Assembly: GCF_021654285.1 (NCBI RefSeq)
Contig: NZ_JAKFZS010000022.1
Span: 43,564-107,563, forward strand
DNA from: Pseudoalteromonas luteoviolacea
Lineage (GTDB): Bacteria > Pseudomonadota > Gammaproteobacteria > Enterobacterales > Alteromonadaceae
DNA length: 64,000 nucleotides
Reading direction: 5' to 3'
In this document: positions 52,511 to 62,545 of the stretch, piece after piece
How positions within the stretch are numbered: the stretch's first letter is position 1
How the letters are laid out: each line of letters begins with the position of its first letter
The notes under the pieces: generated by a model
The model's database searches: none
The model's input: only the letters and a program-made list of their open reading frames with translations
What the model was told of the DNA's origin: nothing
Position numbers and translations under genes: made by a program

Positions 52511-54880
52511 ATGCTGCGTTTTGTACTGCTCATCATTGGCTTTTTTCACTTACCTGCTTGGGCAGCCAAGTCTAATTTGCATCTGATGCCCTACCCGCAC
52601 AGTATCACATTAGAAGAAGGAACATTTAACGCCAGCATGCCATTGCGTGTATACCTGCCAAACTTATCAAAACAACGCAACCAATATCTGAAGCGACAAC
52701 TCAGAGATACCTTCAGTAACATACGCTTCACGCAAAAGATGGGCCGAGCTGATATCATTTTTGAAATCACGGGCACTTCAGCACTGCACCCGAGTATAAA
52801 TCAAAACGAAAGTTATCAATTAGCCGTCACCCCCAAAGGCATCAAGATCCATGCTTCTCAATATTGGGGGATCAACTATGCGTTGCAAACACTCAGGCAA
52901 TTAGCCTATCAGTTTCCAAGTCAGATCCCCGCGATGATCATTGATGATACGCCTCGATTTGCATGGCGAGGATTAATGATCGACAGTGCTCGACATTTTA
53001 TCCCGCTCGATGATATTAAGCGCCAGATTGACGGCATGGTATCTGCCAAACTCAACGTTTTGCATTGGCACCTCACCGATGATCAAGGCTGGCGTTTTGC
53101 CAGTGTTAATTACCCAAAACTACAACAACTCGCCTCCGATGATCAGTACTACACCCAAGCTGAAATGGCTGAGATAGTTGCCTATGCCAGCGTCCGTGGG
53201 GTCCGTGTAATTCCTGAGATTGATTTACCCGGACACGCCTCTGCATTGGCTGTGGCTTACCCAGAATTCATGGCCAAGCCAGGTCCCTATACTATGGAGC
53301 GCGGTTGGGGTGTTTTTAAACCCTTACTCGATCCCAGTAACCCCAATACGAACGTATTCATTAAACATATCATCGAGGAACTTGCTGCTATTTTTCCTGA
53401 TCCCTACGTACATATCGGGGGTGATGAAGTGGAACCTGATCATTGGCTAGAAAGCGAAGCGGTTTTGGCGTATATGCAAGCACAGGGACTCAATTCAGCC
53501 GTTGCATTACACAACCACTTCAACCTCAAAGTGCAATCACTACTGAGCGCCCACAACAAAGTGCTGATGGGCTGGGATGAGATCTTTCAACCAGCGCTTA
53601 ACAATGCCGTGGTTATCCAATCTTGGCGCGGGTTTGACTCCCTAACCCAATTAACCAATGCAGGACATAAAGGCGTCCTGTCTGCGGGTTTTTACATCGA
53701 CCAACCTCAGTACACCAGCTATCACTACCGCAATGATCCGATGCCACAAAAACCCATCACACAAGATGCCATCGATCACGATGCACAATGGCAGGCATGG
53801 CAATTTACCATCACTCGGCTCAAGGGCTCGCCAGTCACTGGTCACTTTGCGTTAGCGGCGAATAACAATAACAACCAAATTGGCTATGTGGCCATCAACG
53901 GCCGTCAATTAATTGCAATAGAGCAACTGGAAACACTCGCCAATGTCACTCGTTTTGACATTGATACTTGGATGGGCCCTGTGCGCTTTAGTTTTGTCAA
54001 AAACCAACCTGAACAAAGCCAAATATTGATAGGAAATACTCCCTATGAGCATGATATCAGCACACTATCTGACGTGCCTAAGCTAAACCCTACACAATTT
54101 GCAACCATGTCTAATGCAGAGGCGGCCAAGCGCATACTCGGTGGTGAGGCAACCATATGGACTGAGTTGGTTATGCCCTATAATCTTGATCTCAGAATTT
54201 GGCCAAGACTCTATGCAATCGCTGAACGACTCTGGTCACCCCAAAGCTTACAAGATGAGCAACAGATGTATCAGCGCTTAAAAACACTGGACCAGTTTGC
54301 TGTTCAACGTATTGGCCTCAAACATCAAGCTCAACACCAGCAGGGACTTGCAGCACTGAGTGTTCAAGGCGATGTTGACGCACTCAAACGCTTTAGCCAA
54401 CTGGTCGAGCAAGCTCAGTATTACACCCGCCATCATGTCAAATATCAGCAAAACCTCTACCACCAGCTCGCCCCCTTAGCTGCCTTAGTTGATTTTCTCC
54501 CCGCAGAGAGCCTGTATTTGCGTCAGTGGCACCTGCACTTGCAAACAAACGACACGCCAACGCGTTATTTAACACTGCAAAATGCGTATCAAAGTTGGTT
54601 AGCGGATATCCCCAAACTCAAGACCACATTTGCGCAATCAAGTACTTTGGCAGCACTGCAGCCTATGCTGGCACAACACCAAAAAAGCATTCAACTTGGC
54701 CTGCAAGTGTTAACGTACTGCCAAAACCAATCACGCAGTGCTGATATCAATGCACTGCGTGCTGAGATTTGGCAACACACTCACCGTTACGGCGAGCTCA
54801 TTTTAGCGGTGAATCATTTAACCGAATCCATATTAGATAGCTGCTTTATGCAACAAGGCGCGACGCCTTCGATAAACTAA
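52511..54880 (+). CDS. GH20 beta-N-acetylhexosaminidase
   Basis: 789 residues, signal peptide about 1-19 (LPAWAA). A GH20b alpha/beta domain precedes the catalytic barrel. Motifs: FAWRGLMIDSARHFIP, LNVLHWHLTDDQGWRF, and the catalytic pair Asp305-Glu306 in HIGGDEVEPDHW, with WDEIFQP later. An insertion around 440-530 (ALAANNNNNQIGYVAINGR) looks like an extra beta domain. The enzyme releases GlcNAc from chitobiose and similar sugars, the step after the chitinase encoded at 58570. Its stop overlaps the opposite DJ-1 gene end by 4 nt. Confidence 0.93.
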   Translation: MLRFVLLIIGFFHLPAWAAKSNLHLMPYPHSITLEEGTFNASMPLRVYLPNLSKQRNQYLKRQLRDTFSNIRFTQKMGRADIIFEITGTSALHPSINQNESYQLAVTPKGIKIHASQYWGINYALQTLRQLAYQFPSQIPAMIIDDTPRFAWRGLMIDSARHFIPLDDIKRQIDGMVSAKLNVLHWHLTDDQGWRFASVNYPKLQQLASDDQYYTQAEMAEIVAYASVRGVRVIPEIDLPGHASALAVAYPEFMAKPGPYTMERGWGVFKPLLDPSNPNTNVFIKHIIEELAAIFPDPYVHIGGDEVEPDHWLESEAVLAYMQAQGLNSAVALHNHFNLKVQSLLSAHNKVLMGWDEIFQPALNNAVVIQSWRGFDSLTQLTNAGHKGVLSAGFYIDQPQYTSYHYRNDPMPQKPITQDAIDHDAQWQAWQFTITRLKGSPVTGHFALAANNNNNQIGYVAINGRQLIAIEQLETLANVTRFDIDTWMGPVRFSFVKNQPEQSQILIGNTPYEHDISTLSDVPKLNPTQFATMSNAEAAKRILGGEATIWTELVMPYNLDLRIWPRLYAIAERLWSPQSLQDEQQMYQRLKTLDQFAVQRIGLKHQAQHQQGLAALSVQGDVDALKRFSQLVEQAQYYTRHHVKYQQNLYHQLAPLAALVDFLPAESLYLRQWHLHLQTNDTPTRYLTLQNAYQSWLADIPKLKTTFAQSSTLAALQPMLAQHQKSIQLGLQVLTYCQNQSRSADINALRAEIWQHTHRYGELILAVNHLTESILDSCFMQQGATPSIN

Positions 54881-55848
54881 ATTTGGCGATTGAGCGTCAA
54901 TTGTGCCGTGTACAGTGACCCTGTTTGATGTTTTACGCTCATATGCAGTAGCCACTGTGCTTCACCTACTTGCTTTGACCAAGCGCGAGTATCTTCTGTG
55001 CTGGCCGCTTGCCATCCTGCATTGGTCATTTGCTGGTTGAGCCATGAGAACAACGCTGAAGATTGAGTATTTTTTAAATCAAATGTGTAACCTTTATACC
55101 AATTTTGCTCATCGCCATAATGGAAAGTACGAGACGCCAAAGTGATACTTTCTGGTAAGTCATTAAACTCAGGCAGTATGCGGTCCGCCATTTTTCCGCG
55201 AATGTAACCCCCATTTGGCGTCCAATCATACTCAATTTTTGCCGCCACACTACGCGCAGAACGCATGCCATTCACTTTTGCTACCAAGGATAGTGCTCCA
55301 TCAATACCAGAAGATAACCCCGCCGTAGTGAGCAATTTACCGTTATCAGTGAGTTTTTGATCTGTTGCCAACTTTACCAAAGGGTACTGCTGTGCAAAAC
55401 TGTCGAACGCTTTTTCAATGGTCGTCGCATAAAGACCATTCAGCAATCCTGTATTGGCCAAAATGAACGCGCCATTGCACACAGACATCACATAATCTGC
55501 CTCGCGGCTTTGTGCCTTAATCCAATTTTGTACTTGTTCATCATTGATCAAAGCACCATTGATATTACCGCCAGGAATAAGCACCGCGTCAAACATTGTG
55601 TTGTTTGCAAAACTTTGCGCGGGTGTCACCTTTAACCCCATTGCTGTGGTGATTTCATTACCCGTCTTACTTACTGTCGTCAGTCTAAACCCTGCTTGAC
55701 CGAACACCTCTATGGGCCCCACAAAATCAATGGCCTGTGCACCTTCAAATAACAAGACACCGACATGAAATGCATTTTCATCAGTCGAGTGGGCAGACCC
55801 TTTTATACAATACAAACACATTAACCATGCTAGGATTATTTTTTTCAT
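54877..55848 (-). CDS. Exported DJ-1/PfpI-family protein
   Basis: 323 residues. Unusually for the family it has a signal peptide (MKKIILAWLMCLYCIKGSAH). A DJ-1/PfpI domain covers about 28-205: LLFEGAQAIDFVGPIEVF, VLIPGGN, and the nucleophile-elbow Cys in SVCNGAFILANTG. A C-terminal ~110 residues of unknown fold follow. The start codon overlaps the stop of the GlxA-type regulator (ATGA), so the two are made together. The likely role is an amidase, hydratase or sensor partner in the periplasm; no substrate can be named. Confidence 0.82.
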   Translation of the reverse strand: MKKIILAWLMCLYCIKGSAHSTDENAFHVGVLLFEGAQAIDFVGPIEVFGQAGFRLTTVSKTGNEITTAMGLKVTPAQSFANNTMFDAVLIPGGNINGALINDEQVQNWIKAQSREADYVMSVCNGAFILANTGLLNGLYATTIEKAFDSFAQQYPLVKLATDQKLTDNGKLLTTAGLSSGIDGALSLVAKVNGMRSARSVAAKIEYDWTPNGGYIRGKMADRILPEFNDLPESITLASRTFHYGDEQNWYKGYTFDLKNTQSSALFSWLNQQMTNAGWQAASTEDTRAWSKQVGEAQWLLHMSVKHQTGSLYTAQLTLNRQI

Positions 55849-56810
55849 TCGTTAACCTCTGCAGTAAAATTTTCGCGATATTGGGTCGGCGTTACGCCAT
55901 ACGCTTGGGTGAATTTTCGAGTTAATAACGGAGGTGAGCCAAATCCTGTCAACACGCTGATGTGGGCTATCGAGAGCTCAGATGTGCACAATAACCCCTT
56001 GGCTTTTTCCAACCTTAGACTTTGTACAAAGCGCATTGGGGATATCCCCATTTTCTCTGTAAAAACCCGCTGGAAATGTCGTGGGCTCAACGCAACTTGC
56101 TCAGCCAATATCTCAACAGATAACGGCTTATCGATATTGTCTTGTACAAATTCGATGGCACTTTGAAAGCGCTGTGACAAGGTCTGTTGCGCATTCAATA
56201 AACTAGAATACTGTCGTTGATCGCCGCTGCGCCTTACATACATCACCATATATTGTGCAACGCGTTGCGCCATCGCTGCGCCATGATCCTTTGCAATTAG
56301 GCTCAAAGCCAGATCAATACCCGCTGTAAGCCCGCCCGAAGAATACACTTCATCACTTTGAACAAAGAGTTTATCGGACACCACTTGCACACATGGAAAT
56401 TGCGCCTCAAGCCGCTGCGAAAAATCCCAATGGGTTGCCAACGTGAGTGCACGCTGGGGCCAAAGCGCTGCAACAATAAATGCGCCTGTACAGATGCTCA
56501 CAATGCGCTTGGCGCTTTGTGCCAGTCTACGTAACTGTGCCATCACGGCGTGATCATTGATGACACTTTGGCATCCTCGTCCGCCAATGATCACCAACAC
56601 ATCAAGCGTCTGACAATTTGTGATCGTGTCATCGGCTAACGTCTTCAAACCACTTTCAGCACGAATTGGCCTAATGTCATTCGCGAGCGTGACCAACTTA
56701 TATACTTCTTTTGATAGTAGATCATTCACGGTCGAAAAAGCATCTAGTGGACCCGCTAAATCAACAGTTTGAAATTCATCGTAAATAAAAAAGCCCACAA
56801 CGTGTGACAT
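55845..56810 (-). CDS. GlxA-type AraC regulator with DJ-1/PfpI sensor domain
   Basis: 321 residues from ATG 56810 (MSHVVGFFIYDEF), preceded by AGGAGG; a frame from 56846 lacks this. N-terminal DJ-1-like domain with SICTGAFIVAA, C-terminal AraC domain (VEILAEQVALSPRHFQRVFTE, ISVLTGFGSPPLLTRKF). Members bind small ligands or are pseudo-amidases controlling catabolic genes. It is coupled to the exported PfpI protein that follows, suggesting that both respond to the same compound. Confidence 0.88.
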   Translation of the reverse strand: MSHVVGFFIYDEFQTVDLAGPLDAFSTVNDLLSKEVYKLVTLANDIRPIRAESGLKTLADDTITNCQTLDVLVIIGGRGCQSVINDHAVMAQLRRLAQSAKRIVSICTGAFIVAALWPQRALTLATHWDFSQRLEAQFPCVQVVSDKLFVQSDEVYSSGGLTAGIDLALSLIAKDHGAAMAQRVAQYMVMYVRRSGDQRQYSSLLNAQQTLSQRFQSAIEFVQDNIDKPLSVEILAEQVALSPRHFQRVFTEKMGISPMRFVQSLRLEKAKGLLCTSELSIAHISVLTGFGSPPLLTRKFTQAYGVTPTQYRENFTAEVNE

Positions 56811-57176
56811 AAGGCACCTCCTAGGAAAAAGCATATCGCATTGCAAAAAGTCTTTTATGACTATAACTTATCTAAAAAGGACATACTTGGAAGAAGCGAT
56901 AAAAGGTAACATCAGGCAAGTTGCCTTCATGTTCATACTTACTGACTCTGCACTCTGGTCATCACTTTGCAAATTAAGGCATGTTTAAAAAGTAAACTAA
57001 TATTTACATTAAATATAAACATTTCATCAAAGATAGAAATTTATCACTTTAAAGACATACGCTTATAAAAAATAACACGTTACCCATTGAAATCATTTCA
57101 ATCACATTTTTTATACATATCGCAACATTTAGTTGTATCTTAAATTTGTCTAACAAGTGAACAACATAGGTACAAC
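56811..57176. promoter_or_regulatory. Divergent regulatory region
   Basis: About 366 bases between the GlxA-type regulator (minus) and the trypsin-like protease (plus). AT-rich in the right half, with no gene, no strong hairpin and no recognised operator. It must hold promoters for both directions. Confidence 0.45.
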
Positions 57177-58493
57177 ATGAAAGGAACAACACACTTCATC
57201 AAAGGTGTAATGCGACACACACTGCTGGCCACAGGTATTGTGGCCAGTTTACCCGCACTAGCACTCGATGATATTCAGCCCAACATTGTTGGCGGTATCC
57301 CAGCGGATACCACTGAGTGGCCGTTTTACACACAAATACTCAGATCAAATGGTACCACGGCTTTTTGTGGTGGTAGTTACATCGGTGACGGTTATGTACT
57401 AACGGCTGCGCACTGTGTGCGTAACAGAACGGCGAGCGAACTAAATGTTAAGGTCGCCGGCTTTATCCTTGGCGGCAATGACGGTGATCGCATTGCAGTT
57501 GAGCAAGTGCATATGCACCCTAACTATAATAATTCAACACTACACAACGATATTGCTGTATTAAAGCTAACTCGAGTGCCAACACAGGGCGCGAGTGTCA
57601 CACTTGCACAATCTTCTATAGATTATTACGCACGTGAAGGTGATTTACTTACTGTAGCCGGACTTGGTCGCTTGCAAGAAGGCGGTACACGTCCAACCAA
57701 TTTATATGAAGTAGATGTTCCATTGGTTTCTGACGCGATATGTCGTCAAACTGGCGGTCATTACAGTAACGTTGGCGCCACTGAATTCTGCGCAGGCTAC
57801 CCACAGGGTCAAAAAGACTCATGTAACGGCGACAGCGGCGGACCAATTGTAATTCAATCTGGTGGTCAAACAGTTCAACTAGGCATAGTAAGCTGGGGTG
57901 TAGGATGTGCTCGTCCAGAAAACTATGGTGTGTATGCGGATGTGGCAGTATACGACCAATGGATAGAGTCAATCAAAAATGGGACGGTTCCGGTACAGGT
58001 TGGCTATCAAGAGCAAACGACACTGGCTGATTTTGTTGTTGGTGATACGGTAAGGCATACCTTTACCATCACCAATACTGGTAGCCCGACATTTACCTTT
58101 AACCAGCTTAATGTTGCTGCATTAGGTGTCACGAGCAACTTGGTAACTACAGTAGATACGTGCTCTGCAAGTACACTCACCCAAAACCAAAATTGTAAGG
58201 TAAGCGTTGAATTTAGCGCAGCAACACCAGGCCTTGCACAAACCACGTTAACTTTTAAAGTGGACGGCAGCACAACCACCTATGTTGCGCGTGTTTTTGC
58301 TCCGGCAACAGATGGTTCCAACGTGTGCAATGGTACATGGGATGCAAATACCGTGTATGTCAGACCAGATCGCGTCACATACCGAGGTTCAGAATATGAA
58401 GCAAGGTATTGGACTCGTGGCGATATCCCAAGTGAATCAGGTCTTTATGGCGCTTGGAAACTAATCGGCAAGGATCCGACTTGCACTAAATAA
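57177..58493 (+). CDS. Secreted trypsin-like serine protease with chitin-binding module
   Basis: 438 residues. Signal peptide about 1-29 (ALALD). The S1 catalytic triad is clear: His79 in LTAAHC, Asp125 in HNDIAVLKL, Ser220 in CNGDSGGP, with the mature N-terminus IVGG. An Ig-like domain follows (about 275-375), and the C-terminus is a CBM5/12-type module (ANTVYVRPDRVTYRGSEYEA, RYWTR, YGAWKLIG). The module suggests binding to chitin or chitin-protein complexes, allowing local removal of protein next to the chitinase made from the convergent gene. Similar in plan to Vibrio Ves proteases. Confidence 0.92.
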   Translation: MKGTTHFIKGVMRHTLLATGIVASLPALALDDIQPNIVGGIPADTTEWPFYTQILRSNGTTAFCGGSYIGDGYVLTAAHCVRNRTASELNVKVAGFILGGNDGDRIAVEQVHMHPNYNNSTLHNDIAVLKLTRVPTQGASVTLAQSSIDYYAREGDLLTVAGLGRLQEGGTRPTNLYEVDVPLVSDAICRQTGGHYSNVGATEFCAGYPQGQKDSCNGDSGGPIVIQSGGQTVQLGIVSWGVGCARPENYGVYADVAVYDQWIESIKNGTVPVQVGYQEQTTLADFVVGDTVRHTFTITNTGSPTFTFNQLNVAALGVTSNLVTTVDTCSASTLTQNQNCKVSVEFSAATPGLAQTTLTFKVDGSTTTYVARVFAPATDGSNVCNGTWDANTVYVRPDRVTYRGSEYEARYWTRGDIPSESGLYGAWKLIGKDPTCTK

Positions 58494-58515
58494 GCAAAAA
58501 TTTATCATGACAATC

Positions 58516-58546
58516 AAAGCCGTGCGTCTGGGTGCACGGCTTTTTT
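58516..58546. terminator. Bidirectional terminator, protease / chitinase genes
   Basis: AAAGCCGTGC (58516-58525) pairs with GCACGGCTTT (58534-58543), followed by a T-run. Serves the gene ending at 58493 and, with the A-run, partly the convergent chitinase gene. Confidence 0.88.
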
Positions 58547-58569
58547 CGTATTACCTTCTCAGGTTGCCA

Positions 58570-60189
58570 TCAATACTGACAGACAAACTGCCAACTGCCG
58601 TCACTTCCAGGTACTGAGCGCGTCCACCAGTTCGCTTCATACACGCTGCTTTGGTGACGAATACGCTGACCAGCAGCTGCATGGTCGCCATTCGGAAAAT
58701 CAGGGTGTACAACGTATTGATTAGGATCGACCTGAATATCCGCGCATTGTGCTGGCTTATCCGGACCACCACTGCCATCGCACTGATAACTTGGCGCAAT
58801 GCCCTGTGCAACCTCCCACTTAGCGGTCAATAAAGAATCAGGCCCATTTGTATCATGGGATAGCTCCCAATTCATGATGCCACCTGCGCTATCAAGCGCT
58901 AACTGAGTTTTTGCACGTATTGTTGGAATGCCATTGTAATATGAGGTGCCATCAGTATCACGACAAGCATTGGCAGCATCTTGTGCTACAAGCGTACGGT
59001 AAGCTTGCCATGTCGGGCGAGAATAAAAAGGCACACCCAAAACGGTTTTCTCTTTACTTAACCCGCGGCCTTGCCAATATGCTATCGAGTCCAATGCATA
59101 CTGAAAGCTCGCATGATCCGCATTATTTGCGTCGTAAGCCATCAAGTTCAAGAAATCAACATCTTGGAATACCGACTCCAAAACACCACCCCCAGTGTAG
59201 CCTAAAGCAACGACTGCAGCGGTTAAAAACTTCCCTTTTGCTTTGAGCTCAACACTGAGTTCTTTCATCAACAGCGCATAATTATTGGCTGAGCTACCAG
59301 GGTCTGGATATTCCCAATCCATATCAACGCCATCTAACTGATGCAATTCAACAAAAGCCATTAGATTGCGAATAAATGTAGCACGGCCTTGTGCACTGCT
59401 GGCAAAAGTCTCAAACGCACTGTCATCCCCGCCGTTCCAACCGCCTACCGCAATCCCTACTTTTACGCCAGATGATTGCGCGGCACTCACTAGCTGTTTC
59501 ATCTTCGCAAGATTTTCAAGTGGTTGTAATGAGCCATCAGCATTGGGCAGTAAGAAGGAGTAATTAATATGCGTCAGCTTATCAAATTGAATATCGGCAA
59601 CTTGGCCTTGCCAGCTAGGAAAGTAACCTACAATCTTAAAACCACTGGGAGGCACAATAACATCGTCCGCGACAACCGTAATAATACGCTTGCCTGAGCT
59701 TGCCCGCCCATTTTCATCATCAACAACTTCAGCTTGGATCACATGCTCGCCCAAGCCTGTCGCTGTCCATGTTGCTTCATAAGGTGCTGTGTTGTCCGTC
59801 GCAATGACCACATCATCGACTTTGAAGTCCACATGTTTGATTGGCACATTCATTGGGTGACTCGCTGTCGCGTTAATGACAACTGGAGAAGCAATTATAT
59901 GGCGGCTTTGATCCAATGGTGCATCAAGCTTCACAATAGGCAATGGCGCACCAATAGGGTCGCAGATCCCTTCCTTGCGCCATACGTTTTGTGGCTCAGA
60001 ATACATCGCAGGGTCTTGATTTTGTGTCCACCACTTTGCGGTATATTTGGCAGCTAAATGCTGTACCTCCATACCGCCTGTATACACTTTTGTTGACTGC
60101 CACTTGCTTAATTGACTGCAGTCCAGTGCCATCGTTGGCACACAGATGAGGCCTAATGCGGCCATGACTGCTAAATTGAGTGTTTTCAT
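58570..60189 (-). CDS. Secreted GH18 chitinase with two chitin-binding modules
   Basis: 539 residues, signal peptide about 1-21 (PTMAL). Order: N-terminal CBM5/12 (WQSTKVYTGGMEVQHL, YTAKWWTQNQDP), a bacterial Ig-like domain (about 100-190), GH18 catalytic barrel with the DGVDMDWEYP motif (catalytic Glu293), and a C-terminal CBM5/12 ending (SSVEANWWTR-like VYEANWWTR, WQFVCQY). It hydrolyses chitin to oligosaccharides outside the cell. Having a binding module at both ends is fitting for crystalline chitin. Confidence 0.95.
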   Translation of the reverse strand: MKTLNLAVMAALGLICVPTMALDCSQLSKWQSTKVYTGGMEVQHLAAKYTAKWWTQNQDPAMYSEPQNVWRKEGICDPIGAPLPIVKLDAPLDQSRHIIASPVVINATASHPMNVPIKHVDFKVDDVVIATDNTAPYEATWTATGLGEHVIQAEVVDDENGRASSGKRIITVVADDVIVPPSGFKIVGYFPSWQGQVADIQFDKLTHINYSFLLPNADGSLQPLENLAKMKQLVSAAQSSGVKVGIAVGGWNGGDDSAFETFASSAQGRATFIRNLMAFVELHQLDGVDMDWEYPDPGSSANNYALLMKELSVELKAKGKFLTAAVVALGYTGGGVLESVFQDVDFLNLMAYDANNADHASFQYALDSIAYWQGRGLSKEKTVLGVPFYSRPTWQAYRTLVAQDAANACRDTDGTSYYNGIPTIRAKTQLALDSAGGIMNWELSHDTNGPDSLLTAKWEVAQGIAPSYQCDGSGGPDKPAQCADIQVDPNQYVVHPDFPNGDHAAAGQRIRHQSSVYEANWWTRSVPGSDGSWQFVCQY

Positions 60190-60483
60190 ACCTTTATTTC
60201 CATGTTGTTAGCCAGCGTTTGATGGCGAGCTCTGGCTGGCTGTTATCCAATATTAAACCCGCCCGCTTTCAGAGTAACAAACTGTACAAAAATCACCCAC
60301 ACCCGATTGCAACTCACAACTTGAAAGATTGTAATGTTTCACGGGTCTAAGCTATGAAGTAGAAACGGTATGAAAGGAATTAAGAATAATATAACAAGCA
60401 TAGATCAGGGAAGTGTATTGCCTTTCCAGAAGCTGCGGTGCAATTTACGTAAGTACACAGAAAGCGTGGCACTATGGATAACA
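60190..60483. other. Gene-free stretch
   Basis: 294 bases between the chitinase start and the stop of the solute-binding protein gene. The chitinase promoter should lie near its left end. I see no RNA gene, repeat or strong hairpin in it. Confidence 0.4.
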
Positions 60484-61281
60484 TTATTTAGCTTGCCCGA
60501 GTTGGCGGTAACGGGATACCAATTGTGATATTTGCAGATGTAATTCATCAATCGCTTGATCAATACGAACGCGTTGTGAAGATGAGAACTTATCTTTACG
60601 CAATAAAAAGTGCACTTCATTATCATGGACTGAATAGTCCCAAATATAGATCGGTTTATCACTCCATTTTTGGCTAAGATAGTTACCAACGATTTCATCT
60701 TCAATAATAAAATCAACACGCTGCTTAGCCAGCAACTCAATGCGCCGTTGAATGGTTGAAATACCAATAAATTGATTGCCAAATCGTTCTTGATTGGCAA
60801 GAGACTTAATCTCTTCCCCATAATAAGAGCCAATGCTCAAACCAATTGTTGCCTCTGAACTGAGCAGAGCCATTAAAGAATATACTGACTCTGGCGGTTT
60901 TAGGGAAAATAGCCGCATTCTTTCTGTGCGATAAGGCTGGGTAAAGTAGCCCCACTGTTTACGCTTAAAGGTATAACTGACCATCAACACAACATCGACA
61001 ACGCCCTTTGTTAACTGTGCAAAGCTGCGAGCAGCTGATGGCAAACGAACGAACTCAACACACATACCTGCACGTTCGAATACTAATTTAGCAATATCTA
61101 TATCTAGGCCTTGCGCCACACCTTCTTCGGTGACGCTAGTCAATGGAGGCCAGCCAGCAACCACTCCCACTTTAGCGTTGGTTTCACATACTGAATTGAT
61201 TTTATCCACTGAGCGCTGAGCCGCCGATACATGCCAACTGGCTATCAGCGCAACAAGACTTATCAAGCAATATATTCGCAC
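60484..61281 (-). CDS. Periplasmic solute-binding protein (SBP_bac_3 type)
   Basis: 265 residues with a signal peptide (about 1-20, WHVSAAQ). It has the family 3 pattern: GLDIDIAKLVFERAG, DVVLMVSYTFKRKQWGYFTQPY, IGLSIGSYYGEE, VDFIIEDEIVGNYL. No ABC permease or sensor kinase gene is next to it. Such orphan proteins in marine gammaproteobacteria may bind amino acids or serve as signalling inputs elsewhere. Ligand unknown. Confidence 0.8.
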   Translation of the reverse strand: MRIYCLISLVALIASWHVSAAQRSVDKINSVCETNAKVGVVAGWPPLTSVTEEGVAQGLDIDIAKLVFERAGMCVEFVRLPSAARSFAQLTKGVVDVVLMVSYTFKRKQWGYFTQPYRTERMRLFSLKPPESVYSLMALLSSEATIGLSIGSYYGEEIKSLANQERFGNQFIGISTIQRRIELLAKQRVDFIIEDEIVGNYLSQKWSDKPIYIWDYSVHDNEVHFLLRKDKFSSSQRVRIDQAIDELHLQISQLVSRYRQLGQAK

Positions 61282-61358
61282 AGACGCCTAACTAATTACA
61301 CAATCATCATTTAAGTGTAGCTGCTAAAATAGGTCTTTCTCGATTAATCAATACGCTA

Positions 61359-62300
61359 CTATAAAACAGCGTGTTCATTACTAAAAACTAAACACTTTAA
61401 TCCGCCTTGCGGGTCAATGTCTTCAAATACCGCCGGATTCTCAAGACGCTCTATAAACGTCATCGAAGGCGCTTCCCTGTGCATTTCATCAATTAAGAAC
61501 TGGCTTTGCACTGTAGGATCATTCACACAAGCAAGCACTGTTGCACCAGGGTAAAGTAACTCGGGAAGTTTACGTAATATGCGCTGATAATCTTTCGTCA
61601 GTGCAAAACTGCCCTTTTGAAATGTCGGAGGGTCAATGATCACCAGATCATACGGACCAAACTTGCGCAATTTACCCCAAGATTTAAATAAGTCATGTCC
61701 TAAGAAAGAAACATTGTCTAATGCATGATCATTGAGTTGATGATTACGCCTGCCTTGATTCAGCGCCGCTTTTGCCATATCCAAGTTAACCACCTGCTTG
61801 GCCCCGCCAGCCACTGCAGCCACTGAAAAGCCACAAGTGTAGGCAAATAAATTAAGCACTTTTTTGTTTTCGCTTTGCTTCTTCACCCAATCGCGGCCAT
61901 TACGCATATCAAAAAACAATCCCGTATTTTGTTTTTTACCAAGTGATAACTCAAACTTTAAGCCGTTTTCTGTGACTACCACTTGCTCATCAAGGCGACC
62001 AAATAATATCTCTACAGCGTTATCTACACGGTACCTATGCTGGATGAAGACACATGTAAGTTGCTTTTGAGCAACATCACTATGGATCAAAGTGTTTAAG
62101 CAGTCACGAAGACCTTCCATCCAAGCATCACCCTGCTCCTTAAATACAGTGCACATAATTTGACCTGACAAGAAATCAATAGAGAGCTGTTCTAACGATG
62201 GATAGCAGCGGCCTCTGCCGTGAAAAAGGCGTACAGCCTCATTGGGGAGTTCTGTTAGTTGTGAAAAAACTTGCTGAATGGGGGAAAAATCAAATTGCAT
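61359..62300 (-). CDS. SAM-dependent methyltransferase, RlmI/RlmK-like
   Basis: 313 residues. An N-terminal strand region is followed by a class I Rossmann methyltransferase: VLNLFAYTCGFSVAA (SAM loop), NLDMAKAALNQGRRNHQLN, and the catalytic-loop-like IIDPPTFQKG. This layout resembles the RlmI/RlmK group of 23S rRNA cytosine/guanine methyltransferases, but the usual PUA domain is not evident, so the target could be another RNA. Single gene. Confidence 0.8.
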   Translation of the reverse strand: MQFDFSPIQQVFSQLTELPNEAVRLFHGRGRCYPSLEQLSIDFLSGQIMCTVFKEQGDAWMEGLRDCLNTLIHSDVAQKQLTCVFIQHRYRVDNAVEILFGRLDEQVVVTENGLKFELSLGKKQNTGLFFDMRNGRDWVKKQSENKKVLNLFAYTCGFSVAAVAGGAKQVVNLDMAKAALNQGRRNHQLNDHALDNVSFLGHDLFKSWGKLRKFGPYDLVIIDPPTFQKGSFALTKDYQRILRKLPELLYPGATVLACVNDPTVQSQFLIDEMHREAPSMTFIERLENPAVFEDIDPQGGLKCLVFSNEHAVL

Positions 62301-62545
62301 AGCGACATCGATAAGATAAGAAACAAAATGTAATTGTACTCAACTCAGCTCGATTGCCAATGAGAATTGAAAGAACATCCAAATAGTTACGACATGGTTA
62401 AAAATTATTTACATTATTAGAAAGGTAATGTAGGTTACTATTTGTGCATTGAAGCACATAACAATCCCCTCCATTTAGCAGAATAATATGTAAAAATACT
62501 TTGAAAGCTAAATTGAGCACCAAAAATAAAAACAGGAATTTCATC
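62301..62545. promoter_or_regulatory. Upstream region of small peptide gene
   Basis: 245 AT-rich bases between the methyltransferase start and the small peptide gene. No other gene is seen. It should carry the promoter for the peptide; no clear -35/-10 pair was chosen. Confidence 0.4.

Noticed and set aside
60405..60833. 142-codon frame on the minus strand
   Set aside because: It overlaps the solute-binding protein gene in another frame and its sequence shows no domain or signal.
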